Assembly: GCA_903896675.1 (NCBI GenBank)
Contig: CAITYU010000377.1
Coordinates: 25,713 to 89,712 of the forward strand
Direction of reading: 5' to 3'
DNA length: 64,000 nt
Source of the DNA: an uncultured Planctomycetaceae bacterium
Lineage (GTDB): Bacteria; Planctomycetota; Planctomycetia; Planctomycetales; Planctomycetaceae
In this document: positions 8,467 through 17,024 of the stretch, one piece after another
Position numbering within the stretch: position 1 is the stretch's first letter
Layout: each line of letters begins with the position of its first letter
Notes under the pieces: generated by a model
The model's database searches: none
Told to the model about the DNA's origin: nothing
What the model saw: only the letters and a program-made list of their open reading frames with translations
Translations under genes and position numbers: made by a program

Positions 8467-9537
8467 TCAGCCACCGATGTAACGCGAATAGAGGGAGCGG
8501 GCGACGGCCGGATCACTGGTGCCCCGAATAATCGCGCGCCCATCAGGAAAAATCGTCAACTCCACGTCCGTTTCTCGCAAATCAGAGTGTTTTTCAGGTC
8601 CGTGGAGCTGTAATCGCAGCAGGAATTTATTCAGAGTCACATGTCCTGAATTCTGCAGGCGGAGTGCGAGTTCGGGCAGAGTTTTCTGCAGTGGTTCCGG
8701 TGGCGTGATCTGAACGGCATTGCGTCCGCAGAGGACTGTGGAGGCTGCTCGCTGGGTTCCGCTGAGCCACAGTCGTTCGCCGTGGCTGCAGGCTGGGCAG
8801 GTGCCGGCGGCTTTCAGAGCTGTCGTTTCCACCTGTCGCATGGCTCCGGTCCAGACATCGAGGATGGTCAGTTGGCAGCCAATTTCGTGAGCATGTCCTG
8901 CGAGGATTTTCAGGGCGAGTGCGGCTTCGAGTGCGGCGGCAACACTGACGGCCGGTCCCAGCACTCCGGCGGTATCGCAGGTTTCGACTGAACCGGGTGG
9001 AGGCGGGCTGGGCAGCAGGCAGCGAAGGCAGGCAGTGCGGCCGGGCAGGACCGGCATGACCTGGCCATGGCTGCCGGTACAACCGGTGTAGATCCACGGC
9101 GTTCCGGTTTCGAGTGACAGGTCATTGAGCAGGTACCGGATTTCGAAATTGTCGGTGCCGTCGAGCATCAGTGAGACACCGTGTGCCAGTCGTGGCAGGT
9201 TGGTGCAGTCGGCGTCGGCGACGATGGGTTCGATAATCACATCCGAGTTGATTCGTTTCAGACGCCGTTCGGCGGCGATTGCCTTGGGCAGGTGTTCGGC
9301 CACATCCTGTTCATCGAACAGCATCTGTCGCTGCAGGTTGGACAGTTCGACAAAGTCCCGATCCACGATCCGAATTCTGCCGACTCCGGCCCTGGTGAGT
9401 GCGTCAGCGACCACGCAGCCCAGCGCACCGCAGCCGACCAGCAGCACGCTGCTGTCCCGCAGCCGCTGCTGACCTGCCGCCCCGATGCCGGAAAACAGCA
9501 TCTGCTTGTGATAACGGGAGTTCGGTGACGTGGTCAT
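8467..9537 (-). CDS. ThiF/MoeB/HesA-family adenylyltransferase
   Basis: E1-like enzyme of 356 residues that probably adenylates the C-terminus of a ubiquitin-like sulfur carrier (ThiS or MoaD type). Visible elements are the nucleotide motif G35CGALG40, Asp59, NLQRQ (67-71), the zinc pairs C170/C173 and C247/C250, and a cysteine (C187) at the usual catalytic position. A C-terminal extension of about 100 residues ends with a DGRAIIRGTSDPAVARSLY stretch in place of a rhodanese domain. Its stop lies 18 bases before mqnP. The upstream gene's stop directly abuts its ATG (TGA then ATG, no spacer), suggesting coupling. No carrier gene is in the window, so thiamin and molybdopterin roles cannot be separated. 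Confidence 0.88.
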   Translation of the reverse strand: MTTSPNSRYHKQMLFSGIGAAGQQRLRDSSVLLVGCGALGCVVADALTRAGVGRIRIVDRDFVELSNLQRQMLFDEQDVAEHLPKAIAAERRLKRINSDVIIEPIVADADCTNLPRLAHGVSLMLDGTDNFEIRYLLNDLSLETGTPWIYTGCTGSHGQVMPVLPGRTACLRCLLPSPPPPGSVETCDTAGVLGPAVSVAAALEAALALKILAGHAHEIGCQLTILDVWTGAMRQVETTALKAAGTCPACSHGERLWLSGTQRAASTVLCGRNAVQITPPEPLQKTLPELALRLQNSGHVTLNKFLLRLQLHGPEKHSDLRETDVELTIFPDGRAIIRGTSDPAVARSLYSRYIGG

Positions 9538-11148
9538 TCAGGTAACCGCTGCACTGGGTTCATCGAGGAATCGTCGGAGGACATTGGCTGTGATTCTGGA
9601 GATCTGCTGATCCACAGGCAGAGACGCCACGTAGTTGATGGAACCGACGGAGAATACCGCACCTTTGGAGTCTGTTTCCAGCAGCACCATTTCCGCTCCG
9701 CCGTTATCGGGATTGGTTCCGCGAGCCAGCAGTCTGGTCTGGGGTGGAGAACTGGCCGAGCGTTTGTCAGTTTCGTGTCCGGAGGCTCCGCCGGGGCAGC
9801 GTCTGTGCAGGCATTCCTCGCCGAACAGCTGTCCGTTACGCAGGCCGGTGCCGGCAAACACCCAGTGTGCTTCATCCTGCACCTGGTAGGGCGCACCGGT
9901 CATGGCGCCGGCCGGCGTAAAGACAACTCCCAGCAGGCTGGCTTCTGATTCATGTCGCATCCCGAAACGGCTGTCGCAGCCGTTCATGCCGCTGCTCCAG
10001 AGCGACTGAATGCAGCCATTGTGAACCGTCATGGCAGCATCGTGAAGCTGCACTTCGCAGTTCAGTCCATTGCCACCGAGGTACATCAGTCTGCCACCGG
10101 TGTGCTGCACCCAGTGCCGGACCTGCCGGTACATGGGCAGGCTCCAGTATTCCGGATGCACAGCGATGATCAGTACGCGGTAATCCTGCAGGTTCAGCGT
10201 ACCGTCGTGCAACTGAGTCTCTGCGTAGTAGTCGTAGTCGAAATGCTCGCGTTCGAGCCAGCCGAGCAGACGCCATTCCGCGGGTGCGAGGTGACAGGCC
10301 TGGCGACCTTCGATGGGATCCGTGATGGCCTCTGTGAAGTCCACATCGCAGAAGGGTTCCGGTCTTTCGAATGACAGCGGAGCATACCTGGGATAACCCC
10401 AGGTACCGTGTTCCGGATCGGCGTAACGCTTCAGTTCGACTCGTGAATTGACTGTGGGTGTCTGCGGCAACTGATCGGCATGAATGTAGTTGCTGCGTCC
10501 GCCGAACGAGTTGTAGGCGTTCCAGGTGATATTCGAGGCGAGTACGGCGACTTTCGCCTGTGGTTTGCGGGGGGCGACGATCCACGGGAAGGAGAACTGC
10601 CGCCCTGAGCGATCCTGGGCGCGGAAATAATACAGCCCGCTGCGTTCCGGTGCCTGCACGAACTGCCGGTGCGTGACGGATGTGTAACCGACGCTGTTCC
10701 AGCGACAGCCGGTCTGAGTGTAGTCACCGTCCGGCGTGACCTGCATAACGGCTCGTGGCCCGTGTTCATCGTGCCAGCCGAGCTGCCGTACAAGTTCCGG
10801 TTGCCAGCCGTACCGCCACAACTGCAGCCGATAGGCATCAACGGCGTGGACTCGGAATTCGGATTCATCTCCGGCGCGCACCCATTTGGGCCACGCATAC
10901 CCCAGCAGTCCGTCAGCCAGCAGGCGGAATTGCACGGGTTCGCAAAGGGGCAGGGTGACGTGCGAAATTTTTGCGCCGAAACCATCCTTGCGCAGAATCA
11001 CCCGATAATGGCCGGCGGGCAGATCCAGCCAGACGCTGCCACTGGCTCGCGAACGAGTCTCCCACGACTGTCCTGCATCATCGACGAATTCCAGCAGTAC
11101 ATCGGGGAGTGCGACATAGCGTTCGTCACTGACATAGCCGATTTTCAT
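9538..11148 (-). CDS. N,N-dimethylformamidase large-subunit-like protein
   Basis: A 536-residue protein without a signal peptide. Residues 1-70 look like a small beta-sandwich (carboxypeptidase-regulatory type). Residues about 90-200 form another beta domain. From about 205 to the end it resembles the beta-subunit-like C-terminal domain of N,N-dimethylformamidase, seen in VAVLASNITWNAYNSFGG and GGRLMYLGGNGLNCEVQ. The true substrate is unknown: most members of this family are not characterised amidases. A segment at about 455-480 (with GGASGHETDKRS) is low-complexity and probably a loop. The stop touches the start of the ThiF-like gene, so the two are likely coexpressed with mqnP and mqnE. Confidence 0.78.
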   Translation of the reverse strand: MKIGYVSDERYVALPDVLLEFVDDAGQSWETRSRASGSVWLDLPAGHYRVILRKDGFGAKISHVTLPLCEPVQFRLLADGLLGYAWPKWVRAGDESEFRVHAVDAYRLQLWRYGWQPELVRQLGWHDEHGPRAVMQVTPDGDYTQTGCRWNSVGYTSVTHRQFVQAPERSGLYYFRAQDRSGRQFSFPWIVAPRKPQAKVAVLASNITWNAYNSFGGRSNYIHADQLPQTPTVNSRVELKRYADPEHGTWGYPRYAPLSFERPEPFCDVDFTEAITDPIEGRQACHLAPAEWRLLGWLEREHFDYDYYAETQLHDGTLNLQDYRVLIIAVHPEYWSLPMYRQVRHWVQHTGGRLMYLGGNGLNCEVQLHDAAMTVHNGCIQSLWSSGMNGCDSRFGMRHESEASLLGVVFTPAGAMTGAPYQVQDEAHWVFAGTGLRNGQLFGEECLHRRCPGGASGHETDKRSASSPPQTRLLARGTNPDNGGAEMVLLETDSKGAVFSVGSINYVASLPVDQQISRITANVLRRFLDEPSAAVT

Positions 11149-11235
11149 GCGAGCGGATCCGGTTCAGTGCTGCGTGTTGAGACAGTCTGAGACTGATTAG
11201 CGAGCAGCATAGCAGAGAACGCGACGGCCGTCGTC

Positions 11236-11427
11236 TCAGGGGCGAGCGGCCAGCGGTCGGAACAGCGGGCTCTGTTCGGCTGCCTGCTCGGGCCTGCTGT
11301 GGATCTCTTCGCAGCGCAGGCACCGTCGCGGTTCGCCGGTCATTTCTCCGTCAATTTCGACACCACAGCACTGGCAGATGAAGCCACGCTGCACAAAGAC
11401 GGAAATTCTCATTACGAGATCGCCCAT
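11236..11427 (-). CDS. small zinc-ribbon-like protein
   Basis: A 63-residue open frame with two cysteine pairs, CQCC and CLRC, 19 residues apart by first cysteine, a plausible zinc-ribbon. A second ATG (at 11412) would give MRISVFVQRG as N-terminus and may be the true start. There is no strong ribosome binding site for either. It lies between pgsA and the dimethylformamidase-like gene on the same strand. No family is recognised; reality rests on the cysteine pattern and operon-like position. Confidence 0.5.
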   Translation of the reverse strand: MGDLVMRISVFVQRGFICQCCGVEIDGEMTGEPRRCLRCEEIHSRPEQAAEQSPLFRPLAARP

Positions 11428-11599
11428 GGGAATCTGCTTTTGGGGAGGTGGAGAGGAGCAGGAACGAGGCTGGTGTCGGACGCGGTGCCGCCGCCTGAGC
11501 TGGCGAATCTTTGCCCGTCATCGTGTTATAGACGCCATGTGCCGGGAGGCCAGTGTGCAGCGATTCGGGTGAAGGGCGTCCAGAGCTGGCTGGGGGGTG

Positions 11600-12214
11600 T
11601 TACGCGTCGCGGAGCAGCGAGAATCCGCGGGCTACGTAGACGGCACCGCTGTAGAGAGTTGCAGCGACAGCCAGATACAGCGTGGCATCGCGGAACATGG
11701 CGGTCCAGCTGAACTGCAGCAGCGGGGCCATGGACAGCAGGCTGACACTGACGGCGACGCACTGCAGCACCATTTTCAGTTTGCCGATGAAGCTGGCGGA
11801 AAAGTCCTTGCCTTCTTTTTCGAGGATGCCGCGGAGGCTGGAGACGAACATTTCCCGTCCGATGATGATGATCACCATCCATGCCCGGACGCCGGAATCC
11901 GGCTGCGTCTGATGTTCGAGGAGAAACACAAAGGTTCCACAGACGATGACTTTATCGACGAATGGGTCGAGTATGCGGCCGAGGACGGTGATCTGTTTGT
12001 TGCGTCGCGCGATGTAGCCGTCCAGTGCATCGGTGGAGGCTGCGACGATGAACAGGATGGCTGCGAGGATCCACTGGCTGGTCAGGGCGATCATGGCGAA
12101 CAGACCGAAGGCCAGCAGCAGTCGTGAGCCGGTGATCAGGTTGGGCAGATTCAGCGCGTGGCGACCCAGGACAGCGGGGCGTTCAGCGGTGGATGCGGCC
12201 TGAGAAGAATTCAT
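11600..12214 (-). CDS. pgsA: CDP-diacylglycerol--glycerol-3-phosphate 3-phosphatidyltransferase
   Basis: Membrane enzyme making phosphatidylglycerol phosphate from CDP-diacylglycerol and glycerol-3-phosphate. The CDP-alcohol phosphatidyltransferase signature is complete: D62, D65-G66, A69-R70, G79, D83 and D87. There are several membrane segments and the length (204 residues) is normal. I start at ATG 12214 (MNSSQ); the frame is open to 12283 but the extra residues look non-conserved. The gene could head the minus-strand run down to mqnE. Confidence 0.9.
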   Translation of the reverse strand: MNSSQAASTAERPAVLGRHALNLPNLITGSRLLLAFGLFAMIALTSQWILAAILFIVAASTDALDGYIARRNKQITVLGRILDPFVDKVIVCGTFVFLLEHQTQPDSGVRAWMVIIIIGREMFVSSLRGILEKEGKDFSASFIGKLKMVLQCVAVSVSLLSMAPLLQFSWTAMFRDATLYLAVAATLYSGAVYVARGFSLLRDA

Positions 12215-12597
12215 AACGGGGAGCGCTGATTTGGAAGGACGCCGAGTGGACCAGCTGTACTGCAGGATGCTGCGGTCGAGCATTCTCGTATCCTGTCATT
12301 CCGCCGTGATTTACACAAACGCGACGATGAAAAAAGCGGTGTTTCTGTTGAAATCCCGGGGATCCGGAATCGTTGATTTTTCGCAGCAGAGGCTCAAAGT
12401 CGGCACTGTTATTCGTGAATTCGCGGAATCGGTGCGGAATGCACTGGCATTGCGGATGCCGAGTGATCTCGGGTTTCTGAGGGTTGGTTGGTTGAACGAT
12501 TGCCACGGATCTGACACAGTGTTCTGAGAAAAACTTCGGCCCTGTCTGCGGGGCTGTTCAGGATCCTTCCCGTTCGCTGCATTCAGGAGCGATTCGC
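12215..12597. other. intergenic region between divergent pgsA and MFS genes
   Basis: About 380 bases. It must contain promoters for pgsA (leftward) and the MFS transporter (rightward). The only clear signal is the AGGAG at about 12586 before the TTG start of the transporter. The short frames here have no coding character. Confidence 0.45.
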
Positions 12598-14118
12598 TTG
12601 CACGCTGATCTTCCCACCTCCGGGCCCGACTTGTCCGCAACTTCTCATACCGGTCCCTGGTACCGTGCCCTGAATCGGTATCACTGGTTCGTGCTGGTGG
12701 TGTCGGCTCTGGGCTGGCTGTTTGACTGTCTGGACCAGCAGCTGTTCATTCTGGCACGACCGGCAGCGATGAATGACCTGCTGAGTCATATCAAGGATGC
12801 GAAGCTGCTGGCCAGTGAATCGCAGAAGTACGGTGACATTGCGACGTCGGTGTTTATTGCCGGCTGGGCGACCGGCGGGTTGATTTTCGGGATGCTGGGG
12901 GATCGCATCGGTCGTGCGAAGACGATGCTGATCACGATTCTGATGTATTCCATGTTTACGGGGCTCAGTGCGTTTTCCGTCAGCGTTTATGACTTCGCCT
13001 TTTACCGCTTTCTGACGGGTCTGGGTGTGGGCGGTGAGTTCGCGGTGGGCGTGGCTTTGGTGGCCGAGGTGATGCCTGCGGTGGCTCGACCGTATGCTCT
13101 TTCTCTGCTGCAGGCTTTGTCGGCTTTCGGGAACATCAGTGCAGCGCTGATCAATCTGGGGCTGGGGGTGGCTGAGGGCGAGGGATTTGTGACCAGTCCG
13201 TGGCGGATTATGTTCTGCATCGGTGCTTTGCCGGCACTGCTGACGATTGTGATTCGACGAAATCTGAAGGAGCCGGAGGCGTGGCAGAGAAGTCGGGCTG
13301 AGGGTCGGGTGGTGTCCACGACGGAGACGTATCGTGAACTGTTCGGGCATCCGGTCTGGCGGCGGCATGCACTGCTGGGACTGGCACTGGCGTGTTCGGG
13401 GGTGATTGGATTGTGGGCTGTGGGTTTTTATGTACCCGACCTGACTCGCACGGTGCAGACGAAGCCGGTGACGGAGGCGATTTACGCGGCTGAAATTCAG
13501 GCGGCCCGGACCGCCGGTGATGCAGCTCGCGTGGCCGCTTTGCAGCAGGTGCAGCAGGCGATTGCGGCCAATAAACTGGAAGGGCTCAGCACCGAGCTGC
13601 AGGACGTGAAGAAGTCGGTGGATCCGAAGATCAAGGGCCGTCTGACGTACTATCAGAGCTACAGTTCGATAGCCATCAACATTGGGGCGTTCTGCGGGAT
13701 GTTTGGTTTTGGGGCACTGTCGCAGCGGATTGGTCGCAAGCCCACATTTGCGATTGCTCTGGTGGCTGCGTTTGTTTCGACTGTCACGGTGTTCTGGACG
13801 CTGCAGGATCTGTGGCAGATCTTTGTGCTGGTGCCGATTATGGGGTTCTGTCAGTTGAGTCTGTTTGGCGGATATGCGGTGTATTTTCCGGAGTTGTTTC
13901 CGACGCGACTGCGGTCGACGGGAGTCAGTTTCTGTTACAACGTGGGGCGTTTTGTGGCTGCAGTGGGACCGCTGGTGAAGATGTGGCTGAATGAGGTCTT
14001 CAAGGAGACGGCTGAGCCATTGCGGTACGCTGGTGTCACGATGTGTCTGGTCTTCCTGGTGGGACTGGTGGTGCTGCCGTTCCTCCCGGAGACTCTGGGC
14101 AAGCCATTGCCGGAGTGA
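12598..14118 (+). CDS. MFS transporter, sugar/organic acid:H+ symporter type
   Basis: A 506-residue major facilitator with 12 predicted membrane helices. Typical motifs are G101DRIGR106 between helices 2 and 3, the YRFLTGLGVGGEF stretch in helix 4, and the second-half repeat LSQRIGRKPTF. Asp43 in helix 1 (FDCLDQQ) suggests proton coupling, as in the aromatic acid and sialate symporters. The central loop is unusually long (about residues 280-345) and looks like a charged amphipathic coiled coil. The start is TTG, supported by AGGAG about nine bases upstream. The closest general class is the AAHS/SHS (sialate, benzoate) families; substrate is not determined. The zincin gene follows 29 bases later. 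Confidence 0.85.
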   Translation: MHADLPTSGPDLSATSHTGPWYRALNRYHWFVLVVSALGWLFDCLDQQLFILARPAAMNDLLSHIKDAKLLASESQKYGDIATSVFIAGWATGGLIFGMLGDRIGRAKTMLITILMYSMFTGLSAFSVSVYDFAFYRFLTGLGVGGEFAVGVALVAEVMPAVARPYALSLLQALSAFGNISAALINLGLGVAEGEGFVTSPWRIMFCIGALPALLTIVIRRNLKEPEAWQRSRAEGRVVSTTETYRELFGHPVWRRHALLGLALACSGVIGLWAVGFYVPDLTRTVQTKPVTEAIYAAEIQAARTAGDAARVAALQQVQQAIAANKLEGLSTELQDVKKSVDPKIKGRLTYYQSYSSIAINIGAFCGMFGFGALSQRIGRKPTFAIALVAAFVSTVTVFWTLQDLWQIFVLVPIMGFCQLSLFGGYAVYFPELFPTRLRSTGVSFCYNVGRFVAAVGPLVKMWLNEVFKETAEPLRYAGVTMCLVFLVGLVVLPFLPETLGKPLPE

Positions 14119-14147
14119 GATCCGCAGCGTGGCAGGCAGGTGTGCCG

Positions 14148-15527
14148 ATGAAGAGTGATGCGCGGAAGGTCAATGCCGGTCTTCGCGGCGGGCTGCTGTG
14201 TTTTGCAGTTTCTGCAATTCTGCTGCTGTCCGGGGGACCGCTGTTGGCGCAGGTACGGCTGCCGGACGACCGTCCGGCGCTGGATGTGGCAGCATTGGAA
14301 GCGGCGGGTTTGAGGGTGTATCGTTCGCGGCATCTGGTGCTGGTTTCTGATGCTCCGATTGAGCAGTGTCAGGATCTGCCGGGGCTGGTGGATCGTTTTT
14401 ATCCGGCGCTGCAGCAGACGCTGGGTCCGCTGGCACCGGCTGTCGGTGGTGCGGAGTTTCAGGTCACTGGTTACCTGATGGATGCGCGGGAGCGGTTTCA
14501 GCAGGCGGGGGTACTGCCGGATGGTGATTTCGTGATTCGTCACGGTCGTCATCTGGGGTATCAGTTCTGGATGAACAATCAGCCTTCCGACTATTATCGG
14601 CGTCATTTGCTGCTGCACGAGGTTGTGCACTGTTATCTGATGTGCGAGCACGGGATGCGGGACATTCCGCCGCTGTGGTACACGGAGGGTGTTGCCGAGA
14701 TGCTGGCGACGCATCGGTTGCAGCCGCTGCAGTTCGGGATCCTGCCTGAGCAGTTGAATGGTTTTGAGGGCTGGGGGCGGATTGCCGAGCTGCGGCGACG
14801 CCCGCTGGACCCTGCCGGCGACGTGTCTGAGGGCGTGTTGCTGGATGACGTGCTGAATCCGGCCAGTCGGATTTTTCTTTCCGACCTGCGGTATGCTCAG
14901 GCGTGGGGTCTGGTGTGGCTGTTGCGGAATCATCCTGAACTGCAGCGACCGTTTGCGGGCCTGTTTCGGGTACGCACACGGGCGCAGTTTGATACAGCGA
15001 CAGCGGGGATATCAGCGGAGCAGTTGCAGCGGCTGGGGATTGTGTGGCAGTTGATGCTGGATGCGTGGGAGGAGGGCTTTGATCCGGAGCGGTCGTTTCC
15101 ATTGCTGAACCCGGAATGGCAGTTGTGGTCGGAGGTGTCGGCGAGGCCACAGCAGTTGCAGGTGCAGGCGGAGCGGGGCTGGCAGCCGAGTGGTTACTGG
15201 TTTGGTGCAGAGACGCGAATTCGGCTGTCGGCAGCAGGACGGAGTGTGCTGCAGGCGGCGGGTGCGGACGGTGCGCGGGCGTGGGAATCGGAGCCTGCGG
15301 GAATTACGATCGATTATGCTCAGGGGCGACCACTGGGTGAGCTGCAGGCGGTGCTGGTGAAGCGTGAACCGGACGGAGTACCGCAGCGGCTGTCGGTGGG
15401 AGCGGGCAGTGAGCTGCAGGTGCCTGCGGGCAGTGAGTTATGGCTGCGAATCAATGATTTCGAGGGTCAGCGGCGTGGGAATTCCGGGGGCTATCAGGTG
15501 CAGTTGCAGTCGGCAGCGGACCGCTGA
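14148..15527 (+). CDS. secreted gluzincin-like peptidase with PA-IL-like C-terminal domain
   Basis: Exported protein of 459 residues with a hydrophobic signal segment (about 14-34). A zincin site is visible: H157EVVH161, with Glu180 in YTEGVAEML as likely third zinc ligand, the arrangement of peptidase MA-like (DUF1570-type) proteins. The last 100 residues or so resemble the galactose-binding PA-IL (LecA) fold: EPAGI, a GRPLGELQAVLV stretch, and NDFEG followed by NSGGY. I infer a carbohydrate-tethered surface protease. The start ATG 14148 follows a GCAGG purine stretch and gives the signal peptide; the frame open upstream overlaps the transporter gene. Likely cotranscribed with its neighbours. 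Confidence 0.75.
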   Translation: MKSDARKVNAGLRGGLLCFAVSAILLLSGGPLLAQVRLPDDRPALDVAALEAAGLRVYRSRHLVLVSDAPIEQCQDLPGLVDRFYPALQQTLGPLAPAVGGAEFQVTGYLMDARERFQQAGVLPDGDFVIRHGRHLGYQFWMNNQPSDYYRRHLLLHEVVHCYLMCEHGMRDIPPLWYTEGVAEMLATHRLQPLQFGILPEQLNGFEGWGRIAELRRRPLDPAGDVSEGVLLDDVLNPASRIFLSDLRYAQAWGLVWLLRNHPELQRPFAGLFRVRTRAQFDTATAGISAEQLQRLGIVWQLMLDAWEEGFDPERSFPLLNPEWQLWSEVSARPQQLQVQAERGWQPSGYWFGAETRIRLSAAGRSVLQAAGADGARAWESEPAGITIDYAQGRPLGELQAVLVKREPDGVPQRLSVGAGSELQVPAGSELWLRINDFEGQRRGNSGGYQVQLQSAADR

Positions 15528-15565
15528 GCCAACTGACGGACTGTGATCGTGCGGGGACTGAACTG

Positions 15566-16948
15566 ATGCTGGGAATAGTGGCGATTCTGGCTTCGCTGAC
15601 ACTGCTGATGCTGCTGGCCTATCGGGGTGCGAGCGTAATCGCTCTGGCTCCGGTGTGTCTGTTACTGGCTGTGATGGCGGATCCGGCGACACCGCTGCTG
15701 GCCGGGTATACGCAGGTGTTCATGCCCGGTGTGGGGCGCTTCATTGCGCAATATTTTCCGTTGTTTCTGCTGGGTGCGGTCTTTGGTCGGCTGATGGAGG
15801 CAGCGGGGGCGGCGCGGCGGATTGCGGTGTTCATCACGGAGCTGCTGGGTGCAGAGCGTGCGGTGCTGGCGGTGGTGCTGACCTGTGCCGTGCTGACTGG
15901 CGGGGGTGTGTCGTTGTTTGTGGTGGTGTTTGCGGTGCAGCCGATTGCCGATTATCTGTTTCGTCGGGCGGACGTGCCGCGGCGTCTGATTCCGGCGGCG
16001 ATTGCTCTGGGTTCATTCACATTCACGATGACGGCACTGCCGGGGACAGTGCAGCTGCCCAATCTGATTCCGATGCAGTGGTTTGGAACAACGGCGTTTG
16101 CGGCGGCGGGGCCGGGTTTGGTGGCATCCGTGGCGATGTTTGCGGCGGGGATGTTGTGGCTGGGTCGGCGAGTGCGAGCGGCGCAGCAGCGGGGTGAAGG
16201 TTACGGGGGCGGGCAGGTGGCGCAGTCAGCGGTGTCGACGGAGGCCGGGCCGTTGCCGGGGACAGTCGCCGCGTTCGCTCCGATTCTGTGCGTGATCGTG
16301 GCCAATTTTGTGCTGTCGCAGTGGGTTCTGCCGAAGCTGAATGCCGGTTATCTGGCGGATGCGAGGTTTGGTGGGACGACTCTGGCGAAGGTGCTGGGAA
16401 CGTGGTCGGCGCTGCTGTCGATGCTGCTGGCGATTGGGCTGGCGGCGCTGCTGTTTGGCCGGTCATTTCGGACTGTGAATGAGTGGCTGGGAGAAGGAGC
16501 GAAGTCGTGTCTGCTGCCGGTGTTCAACACGGCGACCGAGTATGGGTATGGGACCACGATCGCGTCACTGGCGGGGTTTGCGGCGATTCGGGACTGGCTG
16601 AGTTCCTTAAGTCCGGGGAATCCGCTGGTATCGGAAGCTGTGACGGTGAACATTCTGGCGGGTATCACCGGCTCGGCATCGGGGGGCTTAAGTCTGGCAC
16701 TGGAGTCGATGGGGAAGGTCTACGCGTCTCAGGCGCAGGCGGGTCTGGTGGATCCGGAGCTGCTGCATCGTGTGGCGGCGATGTCGTGTGGCGGGCTGGA
16801 CAGTCTGCCGCACAACGGGGCGTTGATCACACTGCTGATGATTTGTCGGTGTACTCATCGGGAAAGTTATCCGGACGTGGCTGTGGTGACGGTCCTGATT
16901 CCGCTGGCGGCCACGGCGCTGGTGGTGCTGTATGGGGCGGGATTGTGA
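15566..16948 (+). CDS. GntP-family permease (gluconate/organic acid:H+ symporter type)
   Basis: A 460-residue, very hydrophobic membrane protein with about 12-14 membrane segments. The layout and stretches such as GGGVSLFVVVFAVQP, FGRLMEAAG, NILAGITGSASGGLS and GGLDSLPHNGA match GntP permeases (gluconate, fructuronate, glycerate, D-serine). Members with the DSLPHNG motif are often annotated GntP but have untested substrates. It starts 38 bases after the zincin gene. Together with the MFS gene the unit holds two carboxylate- or sugar-type importers around a secreted peptidase. Confidence 0.85.
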   Translation: MLGIVAILASLTLLMLLAYRGASVIALAPVCLLLAVMADPATPLLAGYTQVFMPGVGRFIAQYFPLFLLGAVFGRLMEAAGAARRIAVFITELLGAERAVLAVVLTCAVLTGGGVSLFVVVFAVQPIADYLFRRADVPRRLIPAAIALGSFTFTMTALPGTVQLPNLIPMQWFGTTAFAAAGPGLVASVAMFAAGMLWLGRRVRAAQQRGEGYGGGQVAQSAVSTEAGPLPGTVAAFAPILCVIVANFVLSQWVLPKLNAGYLADARFGGTTLAKVLGTWSALLSMLLAIGLAALLFGRSFRTVNEWLGEGAKSCLLPVFNTATEYGYGTTIASLAGFAAIRDWLSSLSPGNPLVSEAVTVNILAGITGSASGGLSLALESMGKVYASQAQAGLVDPELLHRVAAMSCGGLDSLPHNGALITLLMICRCTHRESYPDVAVVTVLIPLAATALVVLYGAGL

Positions 16949-17024
16949 TCGGGTGGCTGTTGCGGGCTGAGTCTGTTTGTGGCAGTGGTGGGGTTGGTCA
17001 CCTGACCGGGATACGGTTTTGTCG

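Noticed and set aside
11126-11323. Alternative minus-strand frame of 65 codons between the dimethylformamidase-like and zinc-ribbon genes
   Set aside because: It overlaps both neighbours, has no ribosome binding site and an Arg/Pro-rich shadow-like composition.
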